NCBI GenBank assembly: GCA_024336345.1
Contig: JANFOG010000016.1
Coordinates: 434,001-498,000 of the forward strand
Direction: 5' to 3'
DNA from: Mariannaea sp. PMI_226
Lineage: Eukaryota; Ascomycota; Sordariomycetes; Hypocreales; Nectriaceae
DNA length: 64,000 bases
The position numbers were made by a program, and so were the translations under genes. Below are positions 13,026 through 25,541 of this stretch, piece after piece. The notes under the pieces were generated by a model. That model did not search any database. It was not told the origin of the DNA and saw only the letters and a program-made list of their open reading frames with translations. How positions within the stretch are numbered: the stretch's first letter is position 1; each line of letters starts with the position of its first letter.

Positions 13026-16000
13026 GTTGTAGACCTAGGCTGCCTGCCTGCCATCTTTGACAATTAGGTATTATTAGTCCCAGCTAAGACATTTGAGGCC
13101 CCCTTCTCCCTCCCTCCCTCCCCCAGCCCAGATCTACAGTAAGTACACAAGCCTACGGCTCCATTCCTGTGAGCCGGAGGACTGGTAAATCTCGGCTCAC
13201 AAAACCCGCTGGATTCAAGGAAATGAAATCAAACTCCCAAGGCAACCAGGGGACCCAGCCTCGGCAAGGGGGGGTGTGTGTGTCTCTGGACGAAATTGCT
13301 AACAATTAATGCCCTGTGCTGGTGCTGCTGGGACCACCACATGGGGAAGAGTAAGGTAAGATAATTAATTACTGTACCTGGTTAGTTGGCTACGGTGTTG
13401 AGCTCCACTATATCCCCAGACCCGAGCCGGCGGTTCAAATATCCCATCCCACCCCAATCAACCACCCACCCACGTCGGCCCCGTTCCCGAGTTGCCCCCT
13501 TGGGAAACAGAATGTTCATGACTCTCTCCCAGCTTCCTATTGGACTCCTGAGGCAATTTGCGGGGCCTTGGTCGGTGAAATCGCGGAAGACCCTTCCAAG
13601 GTGCTCTGTGCTGTAGTCTTTGCTTCCTGTCAGCTCTCCTCAACCTCCAAAGTTCTAGCGAAACGATCCTGGTCCGCATCCCCTAGAAGGACGCTAGAAG
13701 CGCTAGAAGGTTTGTCTGGCTTCCTTTTGCCCCTTCGCCCCCTGGTCATGACAGTTCTTTTGTTGCCTCCTCGTCCTCGGCTTCTTGGCTCCAATATTCC
13801 GGCAAACTGGTGCTTTGAGAAGGCTGTCCCTTCAGCCCGTCCGTCCGCAATCTTCTCCACGTTTATTGAGTTATCCTTGACCGCACACCCCCGATCCAAC
13901 TACGGGAAGTTGTCCGTTGAATTAGTCTGAAGAAGATCACCCATCCCGTAGGCAAACAAAGTCGGGCAGCGACTGGTGGCCGACTCGCCCACGAGGCGGG
14001 AGGAGGCGTCGTGTTCCCCGGGCCTGGGTTTCCTCTTCTGGTAAATCTATGGAAATGTGGCCATACTCTCGGTGCCTTTCCATGGCGATGGGAAAACACG
14101 ACGATAGGGGGGGAGTGAAGGACATGATTCAAGAAACGTTGGGGGACTGGGGAAATGGTGGTGAACCGAGCTTTTCCCATAGATACGTTTACCTAACGAG
14201 ATAAGAAGCAACTTCTCGAACTGGCAGGCCGATTCATTCTAGAAGTTCCAAATGGATGCTTTGACCGTTTTCCCCTTTTTGCCTCTGATGTAACAATGGG
14301 CATCCATCCCATCTGCGACCAGTGCACCATAGTGCGATGGTTACATCAATGCAAAATACGGTAGGTACTCTAAGTAGGTAAACGGTCATCCATAAATTTA
14401 CCTAGCTAGGCAATAAACAATTACATAAAACGCCCAGAGGCCCCCCTCACCTCAACTTGGCAACTACATGGTGTATGTAACATGTACTGTATGTCATGTC
14501 ATGTCACCTTCTGGACAGAGTCGATTTGGTGATTACGCACTGACTCGGAAGACTTGACTGAAATGGCTGAGAATATGCTGATGGAGTGGTGCTATGACTG
14601 CGATCGATCGTGAAGAAATCCTGGGGTAAAGCATGAGACATACGATTTTCAATCACCAACTGGCGGCGCACTCCGCAAGGCACAGCTTGTGATGACCGTC
14701 CAATGATTGTCAAGCAACGGTTATTTGCTCTGCCATTGGCCAGTACACTAAAGGTCGAGGCGCGTTTGTGTGTAATCTGGTTGGACGGTGCCCAGATTAG
14801 AAGCAACTCAGCCTATCACACCTTTGAGGAGAACATGTGATAATGATAGAGCAGCCTATCAACGGCAGATGCCTCAAACTGGTGACAATAGCGAGCTGTG
14901 CCTCGCAGGGTGTTAGCATACTATGTATGTGCGAGGTAGCCACTCAATCAGTCCTACCAAGGCATGTCTGTCTGTTGGTATATTCAGCTCGGCCAGGCGT
15001 CCTCTGCCTCGACTAATGATTATGTGTGAATCGTCGCGCTGCAATCATGTCTCGTTATCTACGGCGTGGTTGACCACCAAAACTCGACTAGAATTCTAGG
15101 AATAGCAAATGCTTATCACATCACCAAGCGGCGGCCCCCTATCACACTCGTACGGTGTCTTCACCCCCAACCAGATAAGCCGTCAGATTGGCTACGGGAC
15201 ACTTTGACGCCGCAAAGGCTATCCACCAAGGAGAGAGGGAACAGCCTTGTAATGTGATACGGGCAATTACTGATTATAAAAATATATCTTCTCCTTACGC
15301 ACCTCCCGCATTCTACTCGCTCGCGCAATGATCCCGTGGTCACTCATCTATGTAGATTGGTTGGTTGGCTTTTTCTTGTTTGCTTATCGAGCCGTCGGGC
15401 TTTACGGTATACCTGCTCTGTGATGATACAAGGGAGTGTCACTGGAAGAATGCTCGTATTTAGAGGTGATACCGTAATTAGGGGTCCTTTTTTGAAACTG
15501 TCCAGTAACGGAGTTGGAATGATGACCTCGATTGTCTGCCACAAAAACCTGAATTCTCACAGCCACGCCGCACAGCTGAATGCGGTTTGTCAGCCTTGAT
15601 AGGCGGGAAAGGCGGCCGTTTGCATCGCCAACCGGGGACCACAGAGCAAGGCGCTGCAGCCTGTCTCGGTTTGATTTGTTCGCTTTTCGCTTGTTCTTCC
15701 CGGATTTCCATCACTCCGGTGTAAGACTGGTTGCTGTAGCGAAATCCAGGACAAAAAAAAACTTGTGCCGTTTCCTATTCCCCCAGGTTTTTGATTTTAC
15801 TTACACACGCCCCGTCAGCCACCCTTTCACTCTTGATCCAGTAACCGCCGTCAGTCACCAACCCTCAGCCTGTCCACGCGCGGCTGGCGTCGGTCACCTG
15901 CTCAGGTGTCGCAGCCAGTAAGTGCAGTCCTGGGCGTATATTGGTGTGCCTTGTGTAGGCATTTGTGACGGGGGCTTCGGGCAGCTACACCATACGGATA

Positions 16001-18465
16001 TTATTTTGTATGGGTGGTAGTGAGGCGATGCAAACCACCTCTTGTCTCTCTCTGTCTCTTTGCTCGGGATGGCTGTGGTCATTCTTACCATCTCATCCGC
16101 CGCTCACCTCCGACAACGCCGATATGGTAGGGGCATGTCGGGTTCCGTATGGCGCGCGGCATCCAAAGGTGCGAGATACGAGGAGTGGCAGAGTCATCGC
16201 GGTCAGCCAAGTCCTCGAAGTGTTGCCTGCCTCTTTCTACTTACCCTGTGCCTTTTCGTAATCTACGTCTTCTTCTTTTTCTTTTTCTCGTTTTTTTCGG
16301 ACAAACTCGCTACTATCATCCAACCCGAATTTACGCGTCCACTTCTGCCTCATGCTCACACCATAAATATACCACCTAATATTTTTGGTCATATTTTTGG
16401 TGTTTCTAATCTGTACTTTTCCTCTCCTCACGTTCCATCTTCCCCCTACCTGTACCCCCATCCATTACCATTTTCCATCTCATCTCATTCTGACTCCAAC
16501 GTCACTCCTACCACCCGTACGGAATACGGGAAGACACCGAAGTACTTGCGAGTGTGTATCGCCATCTACCGTAACATGACGCACGTGGGGGTTGATTGAC
16601 GATTGATTGTTCATCTCCGTGGGGTGCTACACACACATGCCGGGCGATGGAAATCCATCCCATCCATCACGCAAAGCCGGTCTTCGGAGTTTGCTCATGT
16701 TGGACCTTGGACATCCCATCCCACCCTCGATCCGGAGGCTGCAAAAAAAGAAAAGCAAAAAAAAAGGGCTCTCGCTCTCGGTCCGTAGAATATGATCTGA
16801 TCTGATCCGGGAACACCATAACGCAACGTGCCCTCCATACGTAGTAGAATGGATTATGCAAACAACGCCGCACTCCGTAGGGCAGGCCATTTACCAGGTT
16901 TGTCCGTTTCAGACGGCACGTAGCGGGACAGCCGCCGTCGCCTTGCCTCACTTTGCTTTTTCTTGAAGGCTTGCGCTAACTGCTCTCCCCCGTTTGACGC
17001 CCTCGCTGGTCTTGTTCTCTCGTCATGTTCTCTCAGCCACATTTAAGGCGATAAGATGGGGGAGGGCACTATAGCAAGTTACCGTACGCCCCCCAGACCG
17101 CAGGCGTGAGACATGCTGGGATATCAAAGCCACTTGAACCGGTGCCATGCACAGCTTCAACGCCATGGCTCCCATCCTCGAGTCCCAGAGTCGCGGGCCT
17201 CAGACACGCAAGGGTGCTATAGTTTCCCGTTCCCTCCCCGCCCCCTTGCTTGTCCCAATCTACCTGACGGGCCTTAGCTGCCCGATCCTATTTTGCATCC
17301 CGCGGCGGCTTGTTGTCCGTCCTTGTCCCGTCTATTCAGCCCAAGACAGGCATTACTACACCTGTCGGATGCTTTCCCAAGCGAACCAAGAGACCCCAAA
17401 CCAAACCACCGCTGGTTTGACGCACCCCCTTTTGCTCCCGACTGCCTGGTGTTGCCTGCCTTATGTGTGCCACCGAGGCAAGCTGAATGAAGCAGGTAAA
17501 TACAATGCTATGCTATACTACTCCGTATGTTATACTGTGTGATAGTGCTTGATCACTACATCCATTGTAACAACCCACGAAAAGAAGGGGAATAACTACA
17601 TAGTAAGGCTCTGTCAAAATCACCCACCCCCACGCCTGACCACGGGTACACCCACGCTCATCCGCAATGTCGGGTTGCTCGACACCCAATTCCCTTGCCC
17701 ACGAGGGAGATGGTGGAAAGAGGAAGGGGGGAGTGCTTCATCTCCCACTCTCTCGGTCTCCCTACAATAGATACCGACACGCAGTCTTTAATTTACCTAG
17801 ACCACTTCTCTCATCTCATGCCCCCATATCCTGCCTGAACGTGCTGGGCTCCTCTTGCGCGGTCCTGTTGGTAAAAAGCCCAGGGCAGCGGTCGGGTATC
17901 CCCTAGTGCCCGCTCTGTCCGGCACTAAGCGGCTCCCGCCTTGCGTCTCCCTCCTCCTCCCCCCCACTCTGTGCAATTTACCATTCCCAAGGTCTGGGAA
18001 TTTCTTAGGGGCTTCAATTTCGATCGTCTCGCAACTCGCTGGGGGGTGCTGTGGGAGAGATGGCCAGGACTGCTAGTCAGGGTGGCCCAGGACAGAAGGG
18101 GGGCCGGATGATAGAGCCAGGAAATTGGTTCTGATATCTGATATCTGATGGGAGAAGACGCCGGAGTCATTTGGTCTTGTTCCCTCGTTCTGGACAAAAA
18201 GCAAGTTTCAATAGAACCTGGGGAGGAGAGGTTTCAGAATACACGGTGTATCATTTTATGATAGATTGGTTGTCGATGAGCCCAACAGCTCGAGGGGAAC
18301 CATCATCGGCGATCGTCACTGCCGAGAGCGATGTGCACTCCAAACCCATCGTTTCCCCGCGCCCATCTGTGACTCTGACTGTGATTCTCTGACTCTCTGT
18401 GACCCTCACTCATCGTCATCGTTATCCTCACCGACATCCAGTGTGCGACCTCCCGGCTGTCTCTT

Positions 18466-18484
18466 TCTCTCTCTCTCTCTCTCC

Positions 18485-18517
<33 letters not shown>
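18466..18517. repeat. (CT)n followed by (CA)n microsatellite
   Basis: A CT dinucleotide run (about 18466-18483) is followed directly by a CA run (about 18486-18517). It is a compound dinucleotide microsatellite in non-coding DNA. Confidence 0.9.
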
Positions 18518-18522
<5 letters not shown>

Positions 18523-19080
18523 ACACACATGTACACCCTCGTCAACTATGGAATCTCCAACACCGCCTCCAGCTTACAGGTGGGATGCATACCGCCTTTT
18601 CAGCCAAGGAAGTGTGAGTAGGGAATATACAATCCTTGTGCTCAATTACAGGCTCAGGGAAGTGCATGCTCGCTGTACAGGGTATGTACAGTACAGGCGT
18701 ACATGATGGAGGTAGTGACATGGCCGCTTTGCTGTTTGTGCGTCGGAGAATTACTCGTCTGGCCCTACGCGCTGTGCTGTGCTGTGTTTTGTGCTGTGCT
18801 GGCGTGTCTCGTTACGCTTCGCTCTTGGCCCTTTTGCTTCACTCAACTCATTCTAACACACACCTCACTTCTTTTTTTGGGGCGGGCTGTCTTAGGGCTG
18901 TGAGAAATATCTGGAAAGGGTGGAAGAGGGAACTGGGGAAAAGAGATAACTTGGAAAATGCGTGCCCAACTGGCAGGGCTGGCGGAAGTCGACTGGTAAA
19001 TAGGACCATGTAGTTTCTTACACACACTGGACTCGTGATCCAACATAGGCAAAAAAAAGTTGGATTGAGGCCTCATGGAA

Positions 19081-21649
19081 GCAAGGATATTCGTTACAAC
19101 TCATATTTTTGTGCTTCATCACACAGCACATAAAGTACGTGTTATTTTTTGCGGCAATATGATATTATTCCCCCCCTTTTGCTCAGCTGAACCTCGTCTT
19201 TTTGTGCGGTGAGGCGGACGCATGTGTGCTGTTCCGACAATGCTTGTTTGCCCTCATGCAAGTTGAATGAGGTGCCTGAGTTGGCCTGCCAGGGGGACCC
19301 GTCCTGCATTGATGCCCTGGACCCAAGAAATGATCCTATGACGCAAGCAGGGTCTTGAGGAGAAGAGAGGTTTATTTCTTGGGGGCGTAAATGTGTGGTC
19401 TGATCTGGAGAAGGCAGAGTTCCGTGAGATTGGAAGATAGGCTGATGGTGAGAGAGAGCTCTGCCTGAGAAGTAGGAATGGTGCATATGTCTGATTCACA
19501 AGTGCATTTGTTTTTGTGAACATAATAGTGACCTGCATATATATCTGCACTATTCAAAATGAAATAAAATCTCTAGGATACATATTCTTCTCTATAGTTT
19601 GAGCTCATAGCTTGGTGTTTTTCATTCTATCAAGATGGATGATACCGGGAGGTCTAGGGTAGCTCCTTTCGAACCCGAATTATGGTGAGATTATTGTAAT
19701 AAGTGTAGTGAGTAACCAACATTGATCCAAGAGATGCCCTCTTGGTAGTAATATATAAAATTTACGCACTCTGGATACCACTGGAGTAAACCATCTTCTG
19801 ATTCATGACATTAATCCTTTTTTTTTTGGAGGGAAGCTAACATTATACTGCGGACATTCACTTACAAGAACCTGACTTACCATTCAAGGGAAAAGGGAAG
19901 GAAGCTTGTTGATGCCAATATTTCAAAGTCGCTGATTCTACCAAGGACATGGCATTAACAGGCTTGTATAAATGCTTCCTTCACTAGCAATATCTAAGAT
20001 GATGGCCGCTTCCACATACAGCAATCTCATCCCGGTATCGTGACTGAATGGCGAACCGAAAGTAAAGGAGAACCTACAACGTTACTATGTTGGAGCTTCT
20101 AATTGACTAAGATAAGCACAAAGCCTATTCTGATACTCGGAATTGAAACCTGAGAATACATTGTGGTGGATAGATACGCTACCTTCATCCATCCTGTCAC
20201 TGGCCCAGACCCTTGATCTCACCTACCTCTATGACCGAGAATACTATTGCGAGTACTCGCAAAAGCGCAGTAAACCCCCCAGTTTTAACTTCAACTCAAA
20301 ATTGAGCTAGCTTATATAAAAGATAGAATAATGGAAAATCTAGGCGGTAGCAAACATGGGCTTATTGGGGTTTGAGGCTACTATACGAAGGAGTGATGGC
20401 CCAATATCAGTCTTCGAGAAGGCCACCCGCCACTTCAAGCAACAATCGATTGAGAAGAATGCCATAATAGAATGGTAAAGGCAATGCGGTTAGTTGATCG
20501 AGGAAAGAGTTAGTGTCTTGGAGGACAAATATCTTGATTCTTGTCAAGGTGGTCGATATGGGCGGGAACTTGAGAGAGTACTGGGTATGTTTGAATAACT
20601 TATGGATGAAAAGTGACGAGCGAGAAGGAACACTTGTGCTAAGAAGATGTTGGCTACATGTATGAAGAATTCTCTTAAGTCTTTCGCTCTTCCGATCAAG
20701 TCGACCAAATTCAGTCTCATGTATTGTCATTGCCAAAGATCATGATGAGCCCGTGGGATGGCAGCGTGGTATATCAACTCCAGGCCCTAAGTACTAAGAA
20801 TGGAACATAAGTAGGAAATAGGTCATTGGAAATCATATATGTAAATGTTGAAGTGCAATGAGACGTTCGATTATGACTGCTGCATGGTCTCTTCATATGG
20901 TCCGCCGGTTGACTGATTGAACAGACGACGGGAGGCGCGGCTGGCATCTTACCGGTATCGACTATGAAGACAACTGAATGATGACAGGGAACAATATAAT
21001 CATGGCCAAAAAAACCTATCAAGTGACTTCTGGAAATATGTGATATTCTGTCATTTGCTGTTGAGATGCATGCATGCAACATCGTCGTTGATGTCATACT
21101 CTATAGACCTTTGGGAGTTAAACGAGCACCAAGCAAAGAATCACCAACAGAGACAAGAATAGCGCCATGGAGCATTCTTATCTCAAGTATCAGCGTGACA
21201 CATTGAGTCTTGTTAACCCGCAAGCACACCGAACATACAGATCAAGTAGTCTCTGTCACTCAGGAGACATTACAACCCATGCTTCCTGTCGTCACCATGG
21301 CGTTAATGCGTGGATGAACCCCTTGCATATCTTGAAAATGTGGTCGTTCATTCAAATTAGAAATAATTTGCCTAGACATTGACTTGTCTACTGTCGTTTA
21401 TGAATGTTGTGTATGCATATTTGAACTCCTTGCAAAAAACAAAATTGAAAAGGAAACAGAGCACCCTGCCCATAAGATGAAAAGCAACATGCTGTGTGAC
21501 CCAGTTTCTACCGAAACGAAAATTAAAAGAATGCTGTCCAACTCCCAGAAACGCCGTCTCAAGAACGAAGTCATTCGAATTCGCTCTCATCGAAACCCAT
21601 GCGCTCATCTTGCATCAAGGGCGCGAAACCCCCTCAGCCATGGTTTGTT
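19081..21649. other. Gene desert, right part, A/T-richer by eye
   Basis: This interval reads as visibly richer in A and T than the C/T-rich DNA to its left. It contains no gene I can support. Two minus-strand frames of just over 100 codons (20407-20736 and 20774-21097) have somewhat protein-like composition but match nothing I recognise. The right end is the 3' flank of vps24. Confidence 0.5.
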
Positions 21650-22445
21650 CTAGCTTCGCAGAGCTTCTAATCGGTTCCGCATCTGATCCATCATAGCCTC
21701 GGCATCTTCCTCCTCTTCCTCTTCCTCCTGCTCTACCTTGTTCACAAGTTCGGTCGCGGGGACCGTGGGCATCTTGGGCTCCTTGCGGTCCTTGAGAATC
21801 TCGCCCAGCACCTTGTCCACCTCGCCTTCGGCCTCATCGTCTTCCAGGATCATGTCGGGATCGGTGGGCAGGGTGTCCTCCACCATCTCCTCAATGATGC
21901 CCGCCTTCATGAGCTCCACGCTGAGTTCCTGCATTGTTCCGGCTAGCTCAGGCAGGCGAATGAGGGAGTTCACGTCCTTCATAATGCCGACGCTGGCGCG
22001 AATGGAGCCCTCAATCTTGCGCACGGCAAAGGCCTCGTTGACCTGCATCTGGACCGAATTGAGTTGTGCCTTGGATGTGATGAGACGAGCCGAGGTTTTG
22101 CGCGCGCGTACGAGCTCCAGAGCAAAGAGACGGACTTCCTGTTGGGCTTGCTTGGCACGGCTGCTATCGCGTTGAGCACGACGGTCAGCCTGGATGATCA
22201 GGTTCTTCGTCTTTGTTTCGACCTGCTTAACAGAAGCGATGTCTCGATCGAGCTTTCGGATGTTTGATCTGATAAGGGCGTTGCATTTTCGCACCTAGAG
22301 GGAGGGGGTGGAGGGGTCAGCAAGCAATTTGGTGACGCCATGGGCCCAGAGAGGGTATTGCCACTGATGAAAAAGCCTGAGAAGGCTGTAAACGTACTTG
22401 AGCCTGAGGGTCTGGCTTAGCAAACATAGCCCTGAAGGTCTCCAT
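21650..22445 (-). CDS. vps24: ESCRT-III subunit Vps24/CHMP3
   Basis: Two exons (22445-22398 and 22294-21650) encode 230 residues. Vps24 polymerises with Snf7 and Vps2 on endosomal membranes to form multivesicular bodies. Exon 1 encodes 16 residues (METFRAMFAKPDPQAQ) and ends at a GTACGT donor; exon 2 enters in phase at GTG-CGA after CTCTAG. The Snf7-domain pattern is clear: basic N-terminal helices (RKCNALIRSNIRKLDRDI), a conserved helix with SVQMQVNEAF, the MKAGIIEEMVEDT segment typical of CHMP3, an acidic linker, and a C-terminal MIM1-type motif (DQMRNRLEALRS) that would bind the Vps4 MIT domain. Length matches the family (about 220-230). Starting at the internal GTG of exon 2 would lose the N-terminal helix, so the upstream ATG is preferred. 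Confidence 0.95.
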
Positions 22446-24483
22446 TGTAAGCCGGGCTGGTGGAAAGATATTTGGTCAACGGATGAAGAGGCAGGTTTGC
22501 TGCGACCCGATGACGCAACTGGGCAACAATGGCCTTTGCAGTGCGCTCTTGAGCAAGACAAAATGCCTTGAGTAGAACTTGGCTCGATTGTTCTGCGGTA
22601 GGCGGATTATTAGAGGTGTAGGACGTTTTCAAATGGGATGCGGCTCAAGGTAGACATCCCATGAGAGGAGTAACGTTTAGGTTGACTATGTGTGGCGGTG
22701 GTGGTGAGGCTGCCAAGTTGAGCACATGCGGTAAAGTCAACAGGCGGGCAAGGCTGTGCCTATCTGCCCGCTATCTAATCTGTACTTCTACAGCACTGTA
22801 CTGTAAGTACAGTAGGTACCTTTAGCGGCGGGGTGGGACGGCGAATGGTGGGGCCGGTCTCGGATGGATACTGGGAGCACACAATGCTGATGGGGGAAGA
22901 AACGGTACCCGACTACGATTACATAAGGTAAGGTACATGTAGCTTGTGAGGAGATTCACTTGCAGGGGGGCAGCCGGCATAAGTGATAGACAGGGCTGAT
23001 TATCCACTGGGAGCTTTGAGTCGCAGCACTCTGCAAGGGAAGAGAGAGAAGAAGAAGAAGAAGAAGAGTGAACCCCCAATGAACCGTTGAAGAGTGACTG
23101 CTTGGGATGGAGGGATTGCACACGCACACGCGGTAACTAAGGTAAGTGGTGGTGCAAAGTGACTTGCATCGTAGGCTACCTACATGCCTACCAACTGACT
23201 ACCTTGCAGTATCAAAGGGGCGAATCTACAGTACCTAATAAGTTATGCAATGCGGCACCTTTTGGTACCCCGCAATGCTCACTGAGCATTTCCGCCTTGG
23301 GCTGTACCTGACGTCTTGCGTAAGTACATACGATGTCAGGCAACAGTTTACAACCGGTAAGCTTGGAATCTACCTATCATGGTGTGTGCGAGCCTATGAG
23401 TTGAAAAAGAAAAAAAAGACTCGATTTCAAAGAAAACTCGCCAAGAAACGAATCAGAGGAGCTTAGGAGTTATAGAGCTGACTCTATGCAAGGACGCCGC
23501 CTGGGAGAACAAGGGAGCAACTGCACTTGACTGGGAGCGGGGGAGAAGAGATCTTGCCGGAACTCCGCAACTCCTCTCCTAGCAAGCAAGATAGGCAATT
23601 TTAGTTGTCATAGCCTGTGTGCCTAGTTAAAGCTTCCTATAGAAGCGTCTGGTAAGGGCTGGACATCAGCTCACACCGCGTAGACCAGCTTGGAAACAAC
23701 GGCAGCACAAACAGCACTATGGTTGGTCACTATGGTTGGTCACAAAAAAAAACCCCCGAAGTCCCCTGGTTCCAGCGCTACAGACTGCGACATGGCAAAA
23801 AGGTTTTTACAAGCCCCTCCCGACCTTGGTAGCGAGGTACTTGGATCGGCGGCCTATTTTAGCTTGCATCTGCTTGTACAGCTCCATCTCATTCCCGCAT
23901 TCACTCATCCTGCACCTTGCTAGGTACACTAAAACTGTTTGGCACCAAGTAAATTCTTTCGGCATCCTTCTTGGACATTCCACGAGCTCCCCCAGCCTTC
24001 TTCTCTGGCTCTGCAGCCTCAAACTCCTTCCCCCCCCTCCTCCACCCGTCGTAAATACAGTAGTAGTCTCCAGCAGATGAGGTACATCGCTGACAAAGGA
24101 TATCTGGGTTTATCGTGTACCTACATTTCTGCCTGCTGTGCCGTAGGAACTCAAGTATTTGATTAATCACGGGCAGTACCTCCAGTGCAGTACCTGAGGT
24201 ATCTCTACAAGTACTCGGCTGAATCACAAGGTCCCCCTCCCCCCTGGTTGTCCAGTTCAGCCCACCGTCCGCCGCCAGCTTCCCACACCTACCGTAGTAC
24301 CTGCCTGCCTACCTCGCGCCTCCACGCCTCCACTTCTACCTACGCCGCCAAAACTTGTCACCTCCATCTTCAACTCCCACTTCAACTTCACCTTGTATTT
24401 GTTTCCTTTCGCTTCAGATACCCCCCCATTTCTCTCTTCTCCGTTTCTCTTAATTCCTCCACACACAAATCCTCATCTCCAAA
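22446..24483. other. Intergenic between divergent vps24 and sba1
   Basis: This is the shared promoter region of two divergent genes, about 2 kb. No gene is supported. It contains a TACTGTA-AG-TACAGTA palindrome (22799-22814), a short GAA repeat near 23050 and a tandem 13-bp duplication of CTATGGTTGGTCA near 23720-23745. The stretch before 24484 is C/T-rich, as expected for a strongly expressed fungal promoter. Confidence 0.6.
22799..22814. repeat. Palindrome TACTGTA-AG-TACAGTA
   Basis: Perfect 7-bp inverted arms are separated by 2 bp. It lies about 355 bp upstream of the vps24 ATG. Confidence 0.75.
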
Positions 24484-25541
24484 ATGGCTGACGTTGCTGT
24501 TCCTGAAGGTATGTTCCATCATCACCACCTAGGCAAACCCCCTCATCTCTTCGCCTCCCTCCCCGCCCTCTCTCTTCGTAATACTTGTGTTTTCGGAGAC
24601 TGCCTCGTGCATCACACCCCTTTTGTTTTTTGCTTTCCTACTTAGCCGCCTCTCACCATCGCTATAATACCCCTCTACACCATGTCCTCTCCTGCAAGCA
24701 ATTGAACTCTTCCTGCGAATCCCTCCCCCCATGTTGCCTACGGTTTCTCCCCCCGCCTTTGTCTTTTTTGGCATCTCCAAGCGCTAACCGTGCTTCTCAA
24801 TCTACAGTCCTCTGGGCCCAGCGATCTTCCGTTGTCGACGCCGAGAAGAACTTCATCTACTTGACTATCACCGCCCCTGATGTTCCCAAGGATGATATCA
24901 AGCTCGACGTGAAGCCCACCTCCGTCTCCTTCACCGGCACCTCCACCACCCAGAAGAAGAAGTACCATGTTGACCTCGAGCTCTTCGCTGAGATCGTTCC
25001 CGAGAAGTCCAGGACCAACCACACTGGCAAGAACATCGAGATGGTGCTGCAGAAGAAGGAGCTCAAGGAGGAGTACTGGCCCCGTTTGCTCAAGGACAAG
25101 GCTCGCGTCCACTTCCTCAAGACCGACTTCGACAAGTGGGTCGACGAGGATGAGCAGAACGAGGCTGCTGAGGAGGACTTCTCTCAATTCGGCGGCATGG
25201 GTGAGTAGTTGTCTAATACCCTACCTCCCTCTTCCGCGCTTTCACTGAGCAATTGGCGCTGGTCATTGATCGCAGGCGCAACTGCTATTGAAAAAAAAAA
25301 GAAGAGGGAAAGTTTCGCGAGTTTTAAGAACGGACTGCTAACAGAGATCTTAGGTGGCATGCCCGGCATGGAGGGTGGTGACTTCGGCGGCATCGACTTC
25401 TCCAAGCTCGGTGGCGGTGCTGGCTTCCCTGGTATGGGAGGTATGGAAGGTGGAGAGGATGATGATGAGGATGACGAGGAGGATGAGGGCGAGGACATGC
25501 CTCCTCTCGAGGGCGCTGCTCCTACTGAGAGCAAGGCTTAG
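24484..25541 (+). CDS. sba1: Hsp90 co-chaperone p23/Sba1 (CS domain)
   Basis: Three exons (24484-24508, 24808-25200, 25354-25541) encode 201 residues. p23 binds the ATP-bound, closed form of Hsp90 in the cytosol and slows ATP hydrolysis, stabilising client complexes. The CS domain starts right after the N-terminus (VLWAQRSSVVDAEKNFIYLT) and holds the p23 signature around residues 110-135 (EYWPRLLKDKARVHFLKTDF, then DKWVDEDE). The tail is Gly/Met-rich (GGMPGMEGG) and ends in a long acidic run (DDDEDDEEDEGED), as in fungal p23. Donors are GTATGT and GTGAGT; exon joins are in phase. Intron 1 (299 nt) and intron 2 (153 nt) are longer than most here. Yeast Sba1 is of similar length. Confidence 0.95.

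Larger units (their letters stand above)
10251..19080. other. Gene desert, central part
   Basis: No gene, tRNA or transposon coding sequence is supported. Frames reach about 190 codons (11076-11648, 16042-16599) but have low-complexity or random composition and no consistent splice structure. What can be seen: two tandem hairpins (10272-10344), a CA-rich tract near 11717-11740, a TACTGT-type palindrome (13012-13025), and a CT/CA microsatellite (18466-18517). Confidence 0.55.

Noticed and set aside
13385..13450. tRNA-like segment with GGCTACGGTG and GGTTCAAAT words
   Set aside because: The spacing of the A- and B-box-like words is acceptable, but no T stem, anticodon stem or acceptor stem can be paired.
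20407..21097. Two minus-strand frames of about 110 codons with more protein-like composition
   Set aside because: No family was recognised, no splice signals join them convincingly, and there is no conserved motif. They are noted as the least unlikely coding relics in the desert.
24585..25208. Extending the p23 exon 2 frame upstream through intron 1
   Set aside because: The upstream part is low-complexity and C/T-rich. The GTATGT...CTACAG intron with the short MADVAVPE exon gives the family-like start.
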